Positions 1 to 7,530 of a stretch of DNA of 11,579 bases are shown here, one piece after another. The notes beneath the pieces are model-generated. The model worked only from the letters and a program-made list of their open reading frames with translations, was not told the DNA's origin and ran no database searches. The stretch spans positions 1 through 11,579 of the forward strand of contig JBILVQ010000090.1 in NCBI GenBank assembly GCA_044370375.1, written 5' to 3'. The DNA comes from JBILVQ01 sp044370375. Its GTDB lineage: Bacteria; Bacteroidota; Bacteroidia; UBA4408. Both the position numbers and the translations under genes were made by a program. Numbering within the stretch: the first letter of the stretch is position 1; every line of letters begins with the position of its first letter.

Positions 1-1800
1 AATGGTTTTATCGGCACTTAAACCTGGGGTCCAGCCGAACTGATCCACTATTTCTTGCTCTCCCTTCAACCAGGTACCGCGCTCAATTTTTAAATTCAGC
101 TGTGAATCTTTGTTCACCGCCTTCAAAATATCCTCATCACTAACTGCCTTCTTGGGTTTGCCTTTCAACATTTTCCTCACCTCGGCAGCGGTTTTCTCAT
201 CATTGCATTTATAAACCGCACCTTTTACACGCTTTTCCCATAGGTACTTGTTCTTGTTAGCCTCATAAAATGTTTTTAATCCTACTGTATCTTTCACGGC
301 CTTCGACCAAACATTTTTATCGGTTAAATCAAACAATAAAATTCCATCACGGTATTCCTGCAACAAGGCCCGGTACTCAGGGTATTTGGCAGCCAGACTA
401 GATTCCTCCTGCGCCAACAAAGATTCGTTAACAAAATTGGTGTAGGCTTCATTAACCGCCATGCCATAATCTGTTTTGGGTCTTTTGGTTTGTCTGCTTT
501 CCAAAAACTTAGCAAAATCGGTTTGCGTGTAACTTTTTCCGGCCAGGTTAAAAATTTCTTTGTTCAATTTGGCAGCAGCGCTGGCTTTCCACTTTCCTTC
601 AAAAAAGGTGGTATCCATTACTTTTACCAATTCATCACGCATTTTCAGGTTCTCTGAAAAATTGTACTCCTTCTTGATTTTATTTAATTTAGAATCTTTT
701 GATTTCTGCGACCTGCTGTCTTTGGCAATTTTAGGTTTAATTTCATTCTTCATCTCCTCGAAGGAACCCATCTCTTTTTTGCTCAAACGCTTCACAATAT
801 GCCATCCGTACATGGTTTGAAATGGTTTGCTGATTTCACTATCCTTGGTCAAGCCAAAAGCAACCTTTTCAAATTCAGGCACCATTCTTCCCGTTCCAAA
901 CATGGGTAGTTCACCACCTTTTTTAGCAGAGCCTTTATCATCTGAAAACTGTCCTGCCAAATCAGCAAAATTTTCTCCGGCTTGTATCTTGCCATAAATC
1001 TCATCAATTTTCTTTTTGGCAGCGATCGAATCTTCAGGGGTTCCATTCTTGGTGGTTTTTACCATAATGTGAGCAACGGTAATGTTTCCCATGTTAGGAC
1101 GCTTATCACTTACTAAAATTAAATGGTAGCCAAAACGGGTTCTCACCGGCATGGTTACTTTGTTGACTTCTGCATTATAGGCAGCCGACTCAAAAGGATA
1201 AACCATTTGCATGCAAGTAAAATAACCCAAATCGCCGGAGTTTTCTTTCACGGAAGGATCAGTAGAATAAATGCCGGCAATTTTTGCGAAAGATTCACCT
1301 TTCAATATTTTATTGCGGGCCTCAATGGCCTTGTTATAGGCAGCCAAGGTATCTTTGGGCAAAGCATTGGCATCACATCCAATCAGAATATGACTGGCGC
1401 GAACATCGGTCTTGGATCGCTCATAAGCCTCCTTCAGCAACATATCGGTCACCTCATTGTCAACCAAATAGGGTTGAGCCAATTGTTTTCGGTAACCTTC
1501 CAATTCTGATTTAAAGGCTGCAGCTGTATCCATCCCCAAACTCTCTGCTTCCCTTACTTTTAATTTAAAATTCACAAACAACTGAACATAATCCTCAAGC
1601 GATTTAGGATCGGTGCTTTGGGCCTTGGTGTTGTTTTTCATGTAAATGGACAAAAACTCTGATTTGGTTACGTTCTTGTCGCCCACAGTCATCAGTACCG
1701 GGTCGGTAGATGTTTGTGCAAGTCCTTGATTAACAGTTAAAACACCCCAAAGGGCCAGAAAAGATAATCCTGAAAAAATTTTTCTTTGGTACATATTCAT
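1..1800 (-). CDS. Exported peptidyl-prolyl cis-trans isomerase with two PpiC/parvulin domains (3' end outside window)
   Basis: The minus-strand frame is open from the ATG at 1800 down to base 1 (600 codons, no stop), so the C-terminus lies beyond the window. Residues 1-29 look like a Sec signal peptide: basic MNMYQRK, then a hydrophobic stretch ending near GLAQ. A SurA-like N-terminal segment follows. Parvulin domain 1 spans about 133-235 (RASHILI at the start, FGYHLILVSDKR at the end). Domain 2 spans about 241-340 (VAHIMVK, then FSDDKGSAKKGGELPMFGTG, and YGWHIVKRLS at the end). A long Lys-rich C-terminal region follows. By family, this is a periplasmic foldase that isomerises prolyl bonds and helps outer-membrane proteins fold. 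Long two-domain versions are usual in Bacteroidota. A perfect TAnnTTTG element lies 19 bp upstream. A second in-frame ATG at 1794 is an alternative start. Family assignment is secure; a SurA or PpiD equivalence is not. Confidence 0.93.
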   Translation of the reverse strand, partial: MNMYQRKIFSGLSFLALWGVLTVNQGLAQTSTDPVLMTVGDKNVTKSEFLSIYMKNNTKAQSTDPKSLEDYVQLFVNFKLKVREAESLGMDTAAAFKSELEGYRKQLAQPYLVDNEVTDMLLKEAYERSKTDVRASHILIGCDANALPKDTLAAYNKAIEARNKILKGESFAKIAGIYSTDPSVKENSGDLGYFTCMQMVYPFESAAYNAEVNKVTMPVRTRFGYHLILVSDKRPNMGNITVAHIMVKTTKNGTPEDSIAAKKKIDEIYGKIQAGENFADLAGQFSDDKGSAKKGGELPMFGTGRMVPEFEKVAFGLTKDSEISKPFQTMYGWHIVKRLSKKEMGSFEEMKNEIKPKIAKDSRSQKSKDSKLNKIKKEYNFSENLKMRDELVKVMDTTFFEGKWKASAAAKLNKEIFNLAGKSYTQTDFAKFLESRQTKRPKTDYGMAVNEAYTNFVNESLLAQEESSLAAKYPEYRALLQEYRDGILLFDLTDKNVWSKAVKDTVGLKTFYEANKNKYLWEKRVKGAVYKCNDEKTAAEVRKMLKGKPKKAVSDEDILKAVNKDSQLNLKIERGTWLKGEQEIVDQFGWTPGLSADKTI

Positions 1801-1819
1801 AGGTTTCGAAAAAGGTGAG

Positions 1820-1827
1820 CAAATGTA
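1820..1827 (-). promoter_or_regulatory. Bacteroidota -7 promoter element for the PpiC gene
   Basis: On the minus strand this reads TACATTTG, a perfect match to the Bacteroidota sigma-ABfr -7 consensus TAnnTTTG, and it ends 19 nt before the ATG at 1800. I see no convincing TTG -33 box at the expected distance. Promoter function is inferred from motif and position. Confidence 0.6.
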
Positions 1828-2079
1828 ACTAAATTTTGATTCTTTAAAAGGGATAAAAAAAATCGAAAAGTATTGATTTTATTGCCCTTAACACTTTTTA
1901 ATAACCCCAAGAAAAGCGTTCGTAATCAATCTATTTTAGGGTTACAACTGTTCTTTCTCGACCTCGAACGGTTTGCCCACCAACCCTGTAAGCCACCCAT
2001 AGGGAAGGCGATTAACAAGGCTTGGGTTAAAACTTATGGTTACAAACGAAAATATGAGCCTTCAAAATACAAAAAAGGG
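1828..2079. other. Intergenic region between divergent genes; no gene seen
   Basis: This lies between the PpiC promoter and the oxoamine synthase promoter. It is AT-rich at the PpiC side. A possible 69-codon frame (1873-2082) has no recognisable composition or homology and overlaps the downstream promoter, so I do not call it. A 6-bp inverted repeat, AGGGTT (1938-1943) and AACCCT (1983-1988), is the only structure noticed and is weak. No tRNA or small RNA is recognised. Confidence 0.5.
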
Positions 2080-2087
2080 TAACTTTG
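2080..2087 (+). promoter_or_regulatory. Bacteroidota -7 promoter element for the alpha-oxoamine synthase gene
   Basis: TAACTTTG is a perfect TAnnTTTG match. It ends 14 nt before the ATG at 2102 but lies inside the longer reading frame that begins at ATG 2036. This favours 2102 as the true start, because a transcript begun here could not contain the 2036 start. The same short spacing is seen at other genes in the window. Confidence 0.6.
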
Positions 2088-2101
2088 CAAAAAAACGCAA
2101 C

Positions 2102-3349
2102 ATGGTAGCTGATATTTTCGAAAAAATTCAACAAAACCGCGGTCCTTTGGGCCAACATGCCAAAGAAAGTCATGGTTATTTTACTTTCCCAAAGTTGGAA
2201 GGCGAAATTGGTCCACACATGATTTTCAGAGGAAAAAAGAGATTAAACTGGAGCTTAAACAACTACCTGGGGTTGGCCAATCATCCGGAGGTAAGGAAAG
2301 CAGATACCGAAGCGGCCGCACAATACGGATTTGCACTCCCGATGGGTGCCAGAATGATGTCGGGCAATTCTAATTTTCATGAACAACTAGAAGCTGAATT
2401 ATCGGCTTTTGTACAAAAACAAGATACCATCCTTTGTAATTTTGGCTATCAGGCCATGGTTTCGGCCATTGATTGTTTGGTTGACAGAAGAGATGTGATT
2501 GTTTATGATGCCGAATCACATGCCTGCATTTTGGATGGCGTAAGGTTGCACATGGGTAAACGTTTTGTGTTCAAACACAATGATGTTGAAGATTGCGAAA
2601 AACAGTTGGAGCGTGCTACCAAACTCGCTGAAAGTACCGGTGGAGCCATTCTGGTCATCACCGAAGGGGTTTTTGGTATGCGTGGCGACCAAGGAAAACT
2701 GAAAGAAATTGTGGCCCTGAAAAAGAAATTCTCCTTTCGATTGTTTGTAGATGATGCCCATGGTATTGGCACATTGGGAGCAACAGGTGCTGGTACAGGG
2801 CAGGAACAAGGTTGTCAGGACGGTATTGACATTTACTTTGGAACCTTTGCAAAATCCTTTGCGCTTATTGGTGGTTTTATTTCCAGCGATGAACAGGTAG
2901 TAGAATATTTGCGCTACAACATGCGCTCTCAAATTTTTGCCAAAGCCCTCCCCATGCCCTTGGTGGTAGGTGCATTAAAAAGAATTGAGTTGATGCGCAC
3001 CAAACCGGAGCTGAAGGATAAACTTTGGGAAATTACCAATGCTTTGCAAGGCGGCTTGAAAAAAGCAGGGTTTGACATTGGCGTAACCGATTCTTGTGTA
3101 ACACCGGTTTACATGAATGGCTCCATCCCTGAGGCAACCAATTTGATCATGGATTTAAGAGAAAACTTCGATATCTTCTGCAGCATGGTGGTTTACCCGG
3201 TTGTTCCAAAGGGTATGATTATTTTGCGCTTAATTCCAACAGCCGTTCACACTTTAGAAGATGTGAATTATACCATTGATTGTTTCTCTAAAATTGTCAA
3301 CAAACTAAAAACAGGCCAGTACCAATCTGAAAAAATTGCCAGTTTTTAA
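2102..3349 (+). CDS. PLP-dependent alpha-oxoamine synthase (serine palmitoyltransferase / cysteate acyltransferase / KBL family)
   Basis: The product is 415 aa from ATG 2102. ATG 2036 would add 22 residues but precedes the likely promoter. Fold-type I aminotransferase features of the oxoamine synthase group are visible, numbered from 2102: NNYLGLANHPEV near the N-terminus, the ring-stacking His140 in ESHACILDG, the cofactor contacts Asp217 and His220 in DDAHGIG, and the Schiff-base Lys251 in GTFAKSFALIGGF. The family condenses an acyl thioester with an amino acid and releases CO2. Members make sphingoid bases (serine), capnine-type sulfonolipids (cysteate), 8-amino-7-oxononanoate (alanine) or aminoketobutyrate (glycine). 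The segment LPMGARMMSGNSNFHEQ differs from the GTGCAGSRFLNGT of Sphingobacterium serine palmitoyltransferase as I remember it, so the substrate is uncertain. No biotin or threonine-degradation genes are adjacent, which argues mildly for a lipid role. It is monocistronic, with a terminator directly downstream. Confidence 0.93.
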   Translation: MVADIFEKIQQNRGPLGQHAKESHGYFTFPKLEGEIGPHMIFRGKKRLNWSLNNYLGLANHPEVRKADTEAAAQYGFALPMGARMMSGNSNFHEQLEAELSAFVQKQDTILCNFGYQAMVSAIDCLVDRRDVIVYDAESHACILDGVRLHMGKRFVFKHNDVEDCEKQLERATKLAESTGGAILVITEGVFGMRGDQGKLKEIVALKKKFSFRLFVDDAHGIGTLGATGAGTGQEQGCQDGIDIYFGTFAKSFALIGGFISSDEQVVEYLRYNMRSQIFAKALPMPLVVGALKRIELMRTKPELKDKLWEITNALQGGLKKAGFDIGVTDSCVTPVYMNGSIPEATNLIMDLRENFDIFCSMVVYPVVPKGMIILRLIPTAVHTLEDVNYTIDCFSKIVNKLKTGQYQSEKIASF

Positions 3350-3363
3350 AACTGAATCAGTAC

Positions 3364-3397
3364 AAAAAAAAGCGGTTTCAAAAGAACCGCTTTTTTT
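3364..3397 (+). terminator. Rho-independent terminator after the oxoamine synthase gene
   Basis: Stem AGCGGTT (3371-3377) pairs with AACCGCT (3385-3391) around a 7-nt loop and is followed by a T run to 3397. An upstream A run (3364-3370) can extend the stem and makes the structure potentially bidirectional. It begins 14 nt after the stop codon. Confidence 0.88.
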
Positions 3398-3463
3398 ATT
3401 CGCAGCCAAAACCCACACCGCTTTCTAAAAAAGCATCAATACTTAGGATGCCTGCTATACACT

Positions 3464-4279
3464 TTGAAATTATTGGCCGACATACGACAACTTTATAAAC
3501 CGGTTCAACCTACCGTCAGGCAATCGGCCCATCATGTAAATTATGTTGAATTTTTACCAGATACAAAGCTTCAAAATTTTATTTACTGCTATTGGCAATT
3601 AAATACCAGCAGCCCCCTTACAGATGCAATTATATACAGGGTGGTAGCCGATGGCTGCATTGACATCTTTTTTGAATTGAAACGGCCTGAGGAAAATTTT
3701 GTCATGGGCTTTTGTAAAAAATTCACTGAGTTCCCGCTCGAAAACTCTTTTCATTACCTGGGTGTTCGCTTTCTACCCACCATGTTTCCGCAACTGTTTG
3801 GCATAAATGCTGCTGAACTCAGCAATCGTTTCGAGCCATTAAAACTGGTAGTACCGGAGCTTTCTGATTTCATTACCAACCATTTTCACGACCAATTAAG
3901 CATTGAACAAATAAGACAAAACTTTGATCAATATTTTATTCATCGCATTGAAAAGGCTAGTTTTAACAACGATGCCCGACTCTACAACGCCATTGAAAAA
4001 ATACTCCGCAGCTCAGGCGTTTTAAATATAGAACAAGATCTGGACACAGGAATCAGCCAACGACAACTTCGCAGACTATTTGAATTTTACGTTGGCGATT
4101 CTGCCAAGACCTTCGCTAAAGTGGTTAGGTTCCAGCAAATTCTTCGCGCCAAACCATCAACACAAAGTCTGCGTCAGAACAAATTGTTCTTTGATGTAGG
4201 ATACTATGATCAGGCCCATTTTATTAAAGAATTCAAAAACTTTTATGGTGTAACCCCAAGCAGAGCGTTTGGCAGGTAA
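3464..4279 (+). CDS. AraC-family transcriptional regulator with DUF6597-type N-terminal domain
   Basis: The product is 271 aa. Residues ~25-130 (NYVEFLPDTKLQNFIYCYW ... VADGCIDIFFEL ... YLGVRFLP) match the N-terminal domain common in Bacteroidota AraC proteins (DUF6597). Residues ~170-268 form the two-helix-turn-helix DNA-binding domain, with the typical ISQRQLRRLFEFYVGDSAKTF at 197 onward and the signature FFDVGYYDQAHFIKEFKNFYGVTP at 242-265. The first HTH is short and variable, as usual in this group. There is no in-frame ATG between the upstream in-frame stop (3353-3355) and the conserved domain, so the start must be non-ATG: TTG at 3464, or TTG at 3473. The neighbour 71 bp downstream is a VOC protein on the same strand and a plausible target, which is inference. 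The effector is unknown. Confidence 0.9.
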   Translation: MKLLADIRQLYKPVQPTVRQSAHHVNYVEFLPDTKLQNFIYCYWQLNTSSPLTDAIIYRVVADGCIDIFFELKRPEENFVMGFCKKFTEFPLENSFHYLGVRFLPTMFPQLFGINAAELSNRFEPLKLVVPELSDFITNHFHDQLSIEQIRQNFDQYFIHRIEKASFNNDARLYNAIEKILRSSGVLNIEQDLDTGISQRQLRRLFEFYVGDSAKTFAKVVRFQQILRAKPSTQSLRQNKLFFDVGYYDQAHFIKEFKNFYGVTPSRAFGR

Positions 4280-4318
4280 AATGTCCGATTTATACAATTT
4301 TTCAAGAAGGATTCATGG

Positions 4319-4326
4319 CAACTTTG
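4319..4326 (+). promoter_or_regulatory. Possible -7 promoter element for the VOC gene
   Basis: CAACTTTG matches five of the six fixed positions of TAnnTTTG and ends 24 nt before ATG 4351. It falls inside the frame that would begin at ATG 4315, which supports 4351 as the start. It would let the VOC gene be transcribed apart from the AraC gene. Confidence 0.4.
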
Positions 4327-4350
4327 TATCGTCCATTCAAACAAAGAAAC

Positions 4351-4824
4351 ATGAAAAAAACAATCATCTTTTTAAGCGTGCTTTGTCTCACGGCCAATGC
4401 ATTTTCTACAAAAAAATCAACCCACAAAAAAACAAACAAAATGAAGTTAAACGCAGGAATAATTACCACCCAATTGGCCGAAAGCAAAGCTTTCTACAGC
4501 CAATATTTAGGCTTTGGTGTTAGCTTTGAAAATGAGTTTTACCTCTTAATGCATACACCCAACCACGAAGCCGAAATTAGTTTTTTGCTACCCAACCATT
4601 CCACGCAACAAGCCCTTTTTCATGCACCCTTTTGTGGAAAAGGAATGTATTTTACCATTGAAGTAGAGGATGTTGATAGTCTTTACCAACAGCTAAAAAA
4701 GCAGGGAGTCCCCATAAAAATTGAAATAAGAAACGAACCCTGGGGCGACAGACATTTTGCCATAGAAGACCCCAATGGCATTGGGATTGACCTTGTAAAA
4801 TACTCACCACCACAGGACCGTTAA
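4351..4824 (+). CDS. VOC (glyoxalase/bleomycin-resistance fold) protein with an N-terminal signal peptide
   Basis: The product is 157 aa from ATG 4351. It begins with MKKTIIFLSVLCLTANAFS, a clear Sec signal peptide (Lys pair, hydrophobic core, ANA or AFS cleavage site), followed by a Lys/Thr-rich linker. A single VOC domain then runs from about residue 31 (MKLNAGIITTQLAESKAFY) to the end, with YLGFGV, the second module GKGMYFTIEVEDVDSLYQQL, and the family-typical PWGDRHFAIEDPNGIGIDLV. VOC proteins include glyoxalase I, dioxygenases and drug-binding resistance proteins. The His normally found in the first strand is replaced (NAGI), so classical metal chemistry is doubtful. Alternative starts are ATG 4315 (before the possible promoter) and ATG 4441, which would give a 127-aa cytoplasmic protein of ordinary VOC length. 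It may be regulated by the AraC protein upstream. Confidence 0.85.
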   Translation: MKKTIIFLSVLCLTANAFSTKKSTHKKTNKMKLNAGIITTQLAESKAFYSQYLGFGVSFENEFYLLMHTPNHEAEISFLLPNHSTQQALFHAPFCGKGMYFTIEVEDVDSLYQQLKKQGVPIKIEIRNEPWGDRHFAIEDPNGIGIDLVKYSPPQDR

Positions 4825-5149
4825 CATTTCTATTTCAGGCCATTCATGGCACAAAAAATGAAAGTTAAATTACTTCAATCTAAACATTAGAATGGCCTTA
4901 CAAAGTCTGCGCCTTTCTTCCGCAGGCTTTTTTCAACCCATAATAAAAACAAGGCTGCTTAAAGAGGGCAAAATACTTCCTATTAAATCCCAAAAAAATT
5001 TATCATTAAGCCATTCTCTGCAATCAATTCCATGATACTAGTTTTACCAACTAAATAAATGCCGGAAACAAAAATTTAATCAGCAAGGCATAGGAATTCC
5101 GGATTTTAATCAACCTCTATAAAGATTGAAGAGAAAAAACAAATGACTT
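4825..5149. other. Intergenic region between convergent genes
   Basis: 325 bp lie between the VOC stop and the end of the acyltransferase gene. It holds a 9-bp inverted repeat, AGGCCATTC (4837-4845) with GAATGGCCT (4890-4898), lying directly before the terminator at 4902-4933. It also holds a weak 6-bp inverted repeat, CCGGAA (5062-5067) with TTCCGG (5097-5102), that could serve the minus-strand acyltransferase transcript but lacks a good T run. No gene is seen. Confidence 0.5.
4902..4933 (+). terminator. Rho-independent terminator downstream of the VOC gene
   Basis: AAAGTCTGCG (4902-4911) pairs with CGCAGGCTTT (4921-4930), ten pairs with one G-U, around a 9-nt loop. T residues continue to 4933. 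It lies 77 nt after the VOC stop, and the T run is on the plus-strand side. Confidence 0.75.
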
Positions 5150-6217
5150 TTACACAACACTCCTTCTAAAATCTATCCGCTCCCTCCAGGCAAGAAAAGG
5201 TTTTTCAATAGCATACCAGGAGAAAATCGCTGTCAGCAAAAGGTAAAGCAAATTCATGGGAAAAGCATTGAAAGCAAAACTGCTGTTATACAAATAGAAT
5301 TGTTGCCACAAATAAAGGCTGTAAGAAATCTTGCCGAGAAGAGGTAAAGGTCCAACATTTAAAAATCTATACCCTATCCCATCCTTGAGTTGTGTTGATG
5401 CCAAAAGGGCAAAGGCCATGATGATATTCATGAGGCTTCCGTAAAAAACATGAAGCACCTGATGCAATGCTTCCCATCCCAAACTTGCCAATAACCATGG
5501 CAACGCGCGGCATCCAATAAAAAAAGCAAAACACAACGCAATAGACCAAGGAGACAGCGCCCTCAAAAAAACCTCGCAAACATTGCGCTGCAAGGCAAAA
5601 AAACATCCAACCGCAATGGCATCCATCCGATTAAACAAGGGCACTTCGGTCAAAAATGACCAATGGGTAAATAAAAAAATAAACTTCGATAAGGGAGAAA
5701 TCAAAATAAATAACACCGCAATCCTACTTCTAATTTTCACCCTAAAACGAAATACAAGGGGCCAGAACAAATAAAAAAACTCCTCGAGGCTCAAAGACCA
5801 AGCATGGCTGGTAAACCAATCCTGACTCCAGTTTAAATACTTGGTAAAAGTAAAGGCGGTTAACCAGGACGAATTGGAAATTTCTATTTTACCCATCATT
5901 TGCATAAGCAATAAAACCAACAAGAAAAAATAGTAAGCCGGTAGAATCCGAAAAGCCCTTCTCCAATAAAAATTCCTGATGTTGATGCTACCCAATCGAT
6001 CCTCTTCAAAGAGCAACAATTGTGTTATGAGAAAGCCTGAAAGAATAAAAAAAATATTGACGCCCAGGTTACCGTCATGCAGAAGCTCGAAAAAAAATTT
6101 AAGGACCGAACTACCCTCCGAAACCTGCATCATTCCATATTGAATATGCAAATGATGCATAATAACCAAGAGGATACTGATTCCTCGAATACCTTGAAGG
6201 GAGGCAATGTTATTCAA
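5150..6217 (-). CDS. Membrane acyltransferase, acyltransferase-3 / OafA family
   Basis: The product is 355 aa with about ten hydrophobic segments. Family landmarks in order are: SLQGIRGISILLVIMHHLH, with the conserved Arg11 and His22 spaced as in OafA; NLGVNIFFILSGFLITQLL (50-68); FYWRRAFRILPAYY (83-96); HAWSLSLEEFFYLFWPL (138-154); and GKISYSLYLWQQ (295-306). The family moves acyl groups, often acetyl, from the cytoplasmic side onto sugars of O-antigen, exopolysaccharide or lipids. The size is that of the bare transmembrane domain, without a fused SGNH domain. The start is TTG 6217: an in-frame stop lies 6-8 bp upstream, and no ATG occurs before the conserved N-terminus. It follows the DUF2130 gene by 44 bp on the same strand and may be cotranscribed with it. 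There is no glycan gene cluster nearby, so the substrate is unknown. Confidence 0.9.
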   Translation of the reverse strand: MNNIASLQGIRGISILLVIMHHLHIQYGMMQVSEGSSVLKFFFELLHDGNLGVNIFFILSGFLITQLLLFEEDRLGSINIRNFYWRRAFRILPAYYFFLLVLLLMQMMGKIEISNSSWLTAFTFTKYLNWSQDWFTSHAWSLSLEEFFYLFWPLVFRFRVKIRSRIAVLFILISPLSKFIFLFTHWSFLTEVPLFNRMDAIAVGCFFALQRNVCEVFLRALSPWSIALCFAFFIGCRALPWLLASLGWEALHQVLHVFYGSLMNIIMAFALLASTQLKDGIGYRFLNVGPLPLLGKISYSLYLWQQFYLYNSSFAFNAFPMNLLYLLLTAIFSWYAIEKPFLAWRERIDFRRSVV

Positions 6218-6261
6218 TATAAATCAATAAGAGAAACATGATGTTGCATCAAACCTTTAGG

Positions 6262-7530
6262 CTATTCAGCATCAGGCAACAAATTCCCTTCCTCCGGCAT
6301 ATCCAACAGTTTCACCGATTGAATGGCGCTACCGGCAATGCCTTTGATAGAGGCATGCATATCAATGGTATTAAGTGTAACTTTCTCAATTTGCTTCTCG
6401 CGCTTTTTCCATATACTTTGCATGGCTCGCTTTTCACTTTCAAGGTCGATTTTCATTTGGGTAAATCCTTCAACAATAGCCTCTACCTGCAAGCGGAAAG
6501 TATTGCCGGTTAGGTAATCGTAAAGCATTTGCATTTTATCGCCTTTGTTTTCTTGCGAAGCAATGGAATTGCTAATTTGAATAAGCGATTCACGCAATAC
6601 GTTACACAATCCCTTGAATTCTTCGAAAGAACAAATCCATATTCCATCCTTCATGCCCATGCGCTGCATATCGGAAGGCATGGCCTCCGTTACCAAAACA
6701 CCAATGTTAGCGCCCTTGATGCGAATATCAGCTTTAAACTTTTCAATCCATCCGGGCTGAAAATCTTTGGTTCTTTTGCTTTCGTAATAAATAGAACCAC
6801 AATTTTGATGGGTTCTTGTATTGATGATTTGAATACAATCTCCTCCCCTCGCTCCTTTCTTTATTTCCTCAATAGTATCAAGTGGAAATTGCATAGAAAG
6901 CCACTCCTCAATGGCCAATTCCATCACCTCACCTTGCAACTGCATAGAGCCCTGCTCCTGCTTGCGCTTCATCTCCTCTGTTAGACGTTTCTGATCTTCC
7001 AACTGCTTTTGCATTTCTTTAAAACGCATTTCATTCTTTTCCTCCTCTGCTTTTCTAATCTTCTCTTTCTCCTCATGCAAAACCTGCGTTAAACGCCTTT
7101 GGGCATCGGCCTCAATGGCCTCTTTCAACTCTAATTTTTCGCGCTTTAATTTCTCAATTTCTGCTTTGGTTTTATTGAGTTCCTGAATTTGTTGCGACTT
7201 ATCATTGAGCTCTTTTTGCAAAGCCTCAAATTGATCTGCCTGCTCAGCCTTCAATTGCTTGCTGAGTTTTTCTTCAATTTGTTTTTTCTCTGTTTTTAAT
7301 TTTGATTCTAGTCGCTCCTGAAAAATTTCGTTTTCTTTTTGTTTGCGACTTTCAAACTCTTCCTTGGCTTTGTTCAGCGCTTCCTGTTCTTGTTGGTTTC
7401 GCTTGCGCTCTTCCGAAATTTTGGCATCATACTTTTTTTTCAACTCCTCTTCCAGTTGATGGGCAAGAATATCTTGAACATCAATGGAGGTACCGCAATT
7501 AGGGCATTTTATTTGATGATTATCGCTCAT
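6262..7530 (-). CDS. DUF2130 protein: CxxC motif, long coiled coil, PD-(D/E)XK-like C-terminal domain
   Basis: The product is 422 aa. It begins with MSDNHQIKCPNCGTSIDV, a half zinc ribbon with only Cys9 and Cys12. Residues ~25-195 are a very Glu/Lys/Gln-rich coiled coil. Residues ~199-400 are the DUF2130 domain (GEVMELAIEEWL, KKGARGGDCIQI, IYYESKRTKDFQPGWIEKF). Glu201 or Glu204, Asp231, and Glu250-x-Lys252 have the order and spacing of a PD-(D/E)XK nuclease core (E ... D ... ExK). This similarity is my reading of the motif and has not been tested. The function of DUF2130 proteins is not established. The architecture (metal-binding tip, rod, possible nuclease) would suit a DNA-associated enzyme. 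No SD site or TAnnTTTG box is visible upstream of ATG 7530. The gene precedes the acyltransferase by 44 bp. Confidence 0.88.
   Translation of the reverse strand: MSDNHQIKCPNCGTSIDVQDILAHQLEEELKKKYDAKISEERKRNQQEQEALNKAKEEFESRKQKENEIFQERLESKLKTEKKQIEEKLSKQLKAEQADQFEALQKELNDKSQQIQELNKTKAEIEKLKREKLELKEAIEADAQRRLTQVLHEEKEKIRKAEEEKNEMRFKEMQKQLEDQKRLTEEMKRKQEQGSMQLQGEVMELAIEEWLSMQFPLDTIEEIKKGARGGDCIQIINTRTHQNCGSIYYESKRTKDFQPGWIEKFKADIRIKGANIGVLVTEAMPSDMQRMGMKDGIWICSFEEFKGLCNVLRESLIQISNSIASQENKGDKMQMLYDYLTGNTFRLQVEAIVEGFTQMKIDLESEKRAMQSIWKKREKQIEKVTLNTIDMHASIKGIAGSAIQSVKLLDMPEEGNLLPDAE

Noticed and set aside
1900..2035. tRNA or small RNA gene
   Set aside because: No cloverleaf, T-loop motif or strong hairpin was found; only a weak 6-bp inverted repeat.
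2036..2101. 22-residue N-terminal extension of the oxoamine synthase
   Set aside because: It contains the perfect TAACTTTG promoter element, is low in complexity (Asn/Lys-rich), and the family-like N-terminus starts at MVADIFEKIQ.
4315..4350. 12-residue extension ahead of the VOC signal peptide
   Set aside because: It would bury the signal peptide and overlaps the near-consensus promoter; MKKTIIFL is the natural start.
4269..4523. 84-aa frame overlapping the AraC end and VOC start
   Set aside because: It is a different frame of the VOC gene with no domain character, and the VOC frame is clearly coding.
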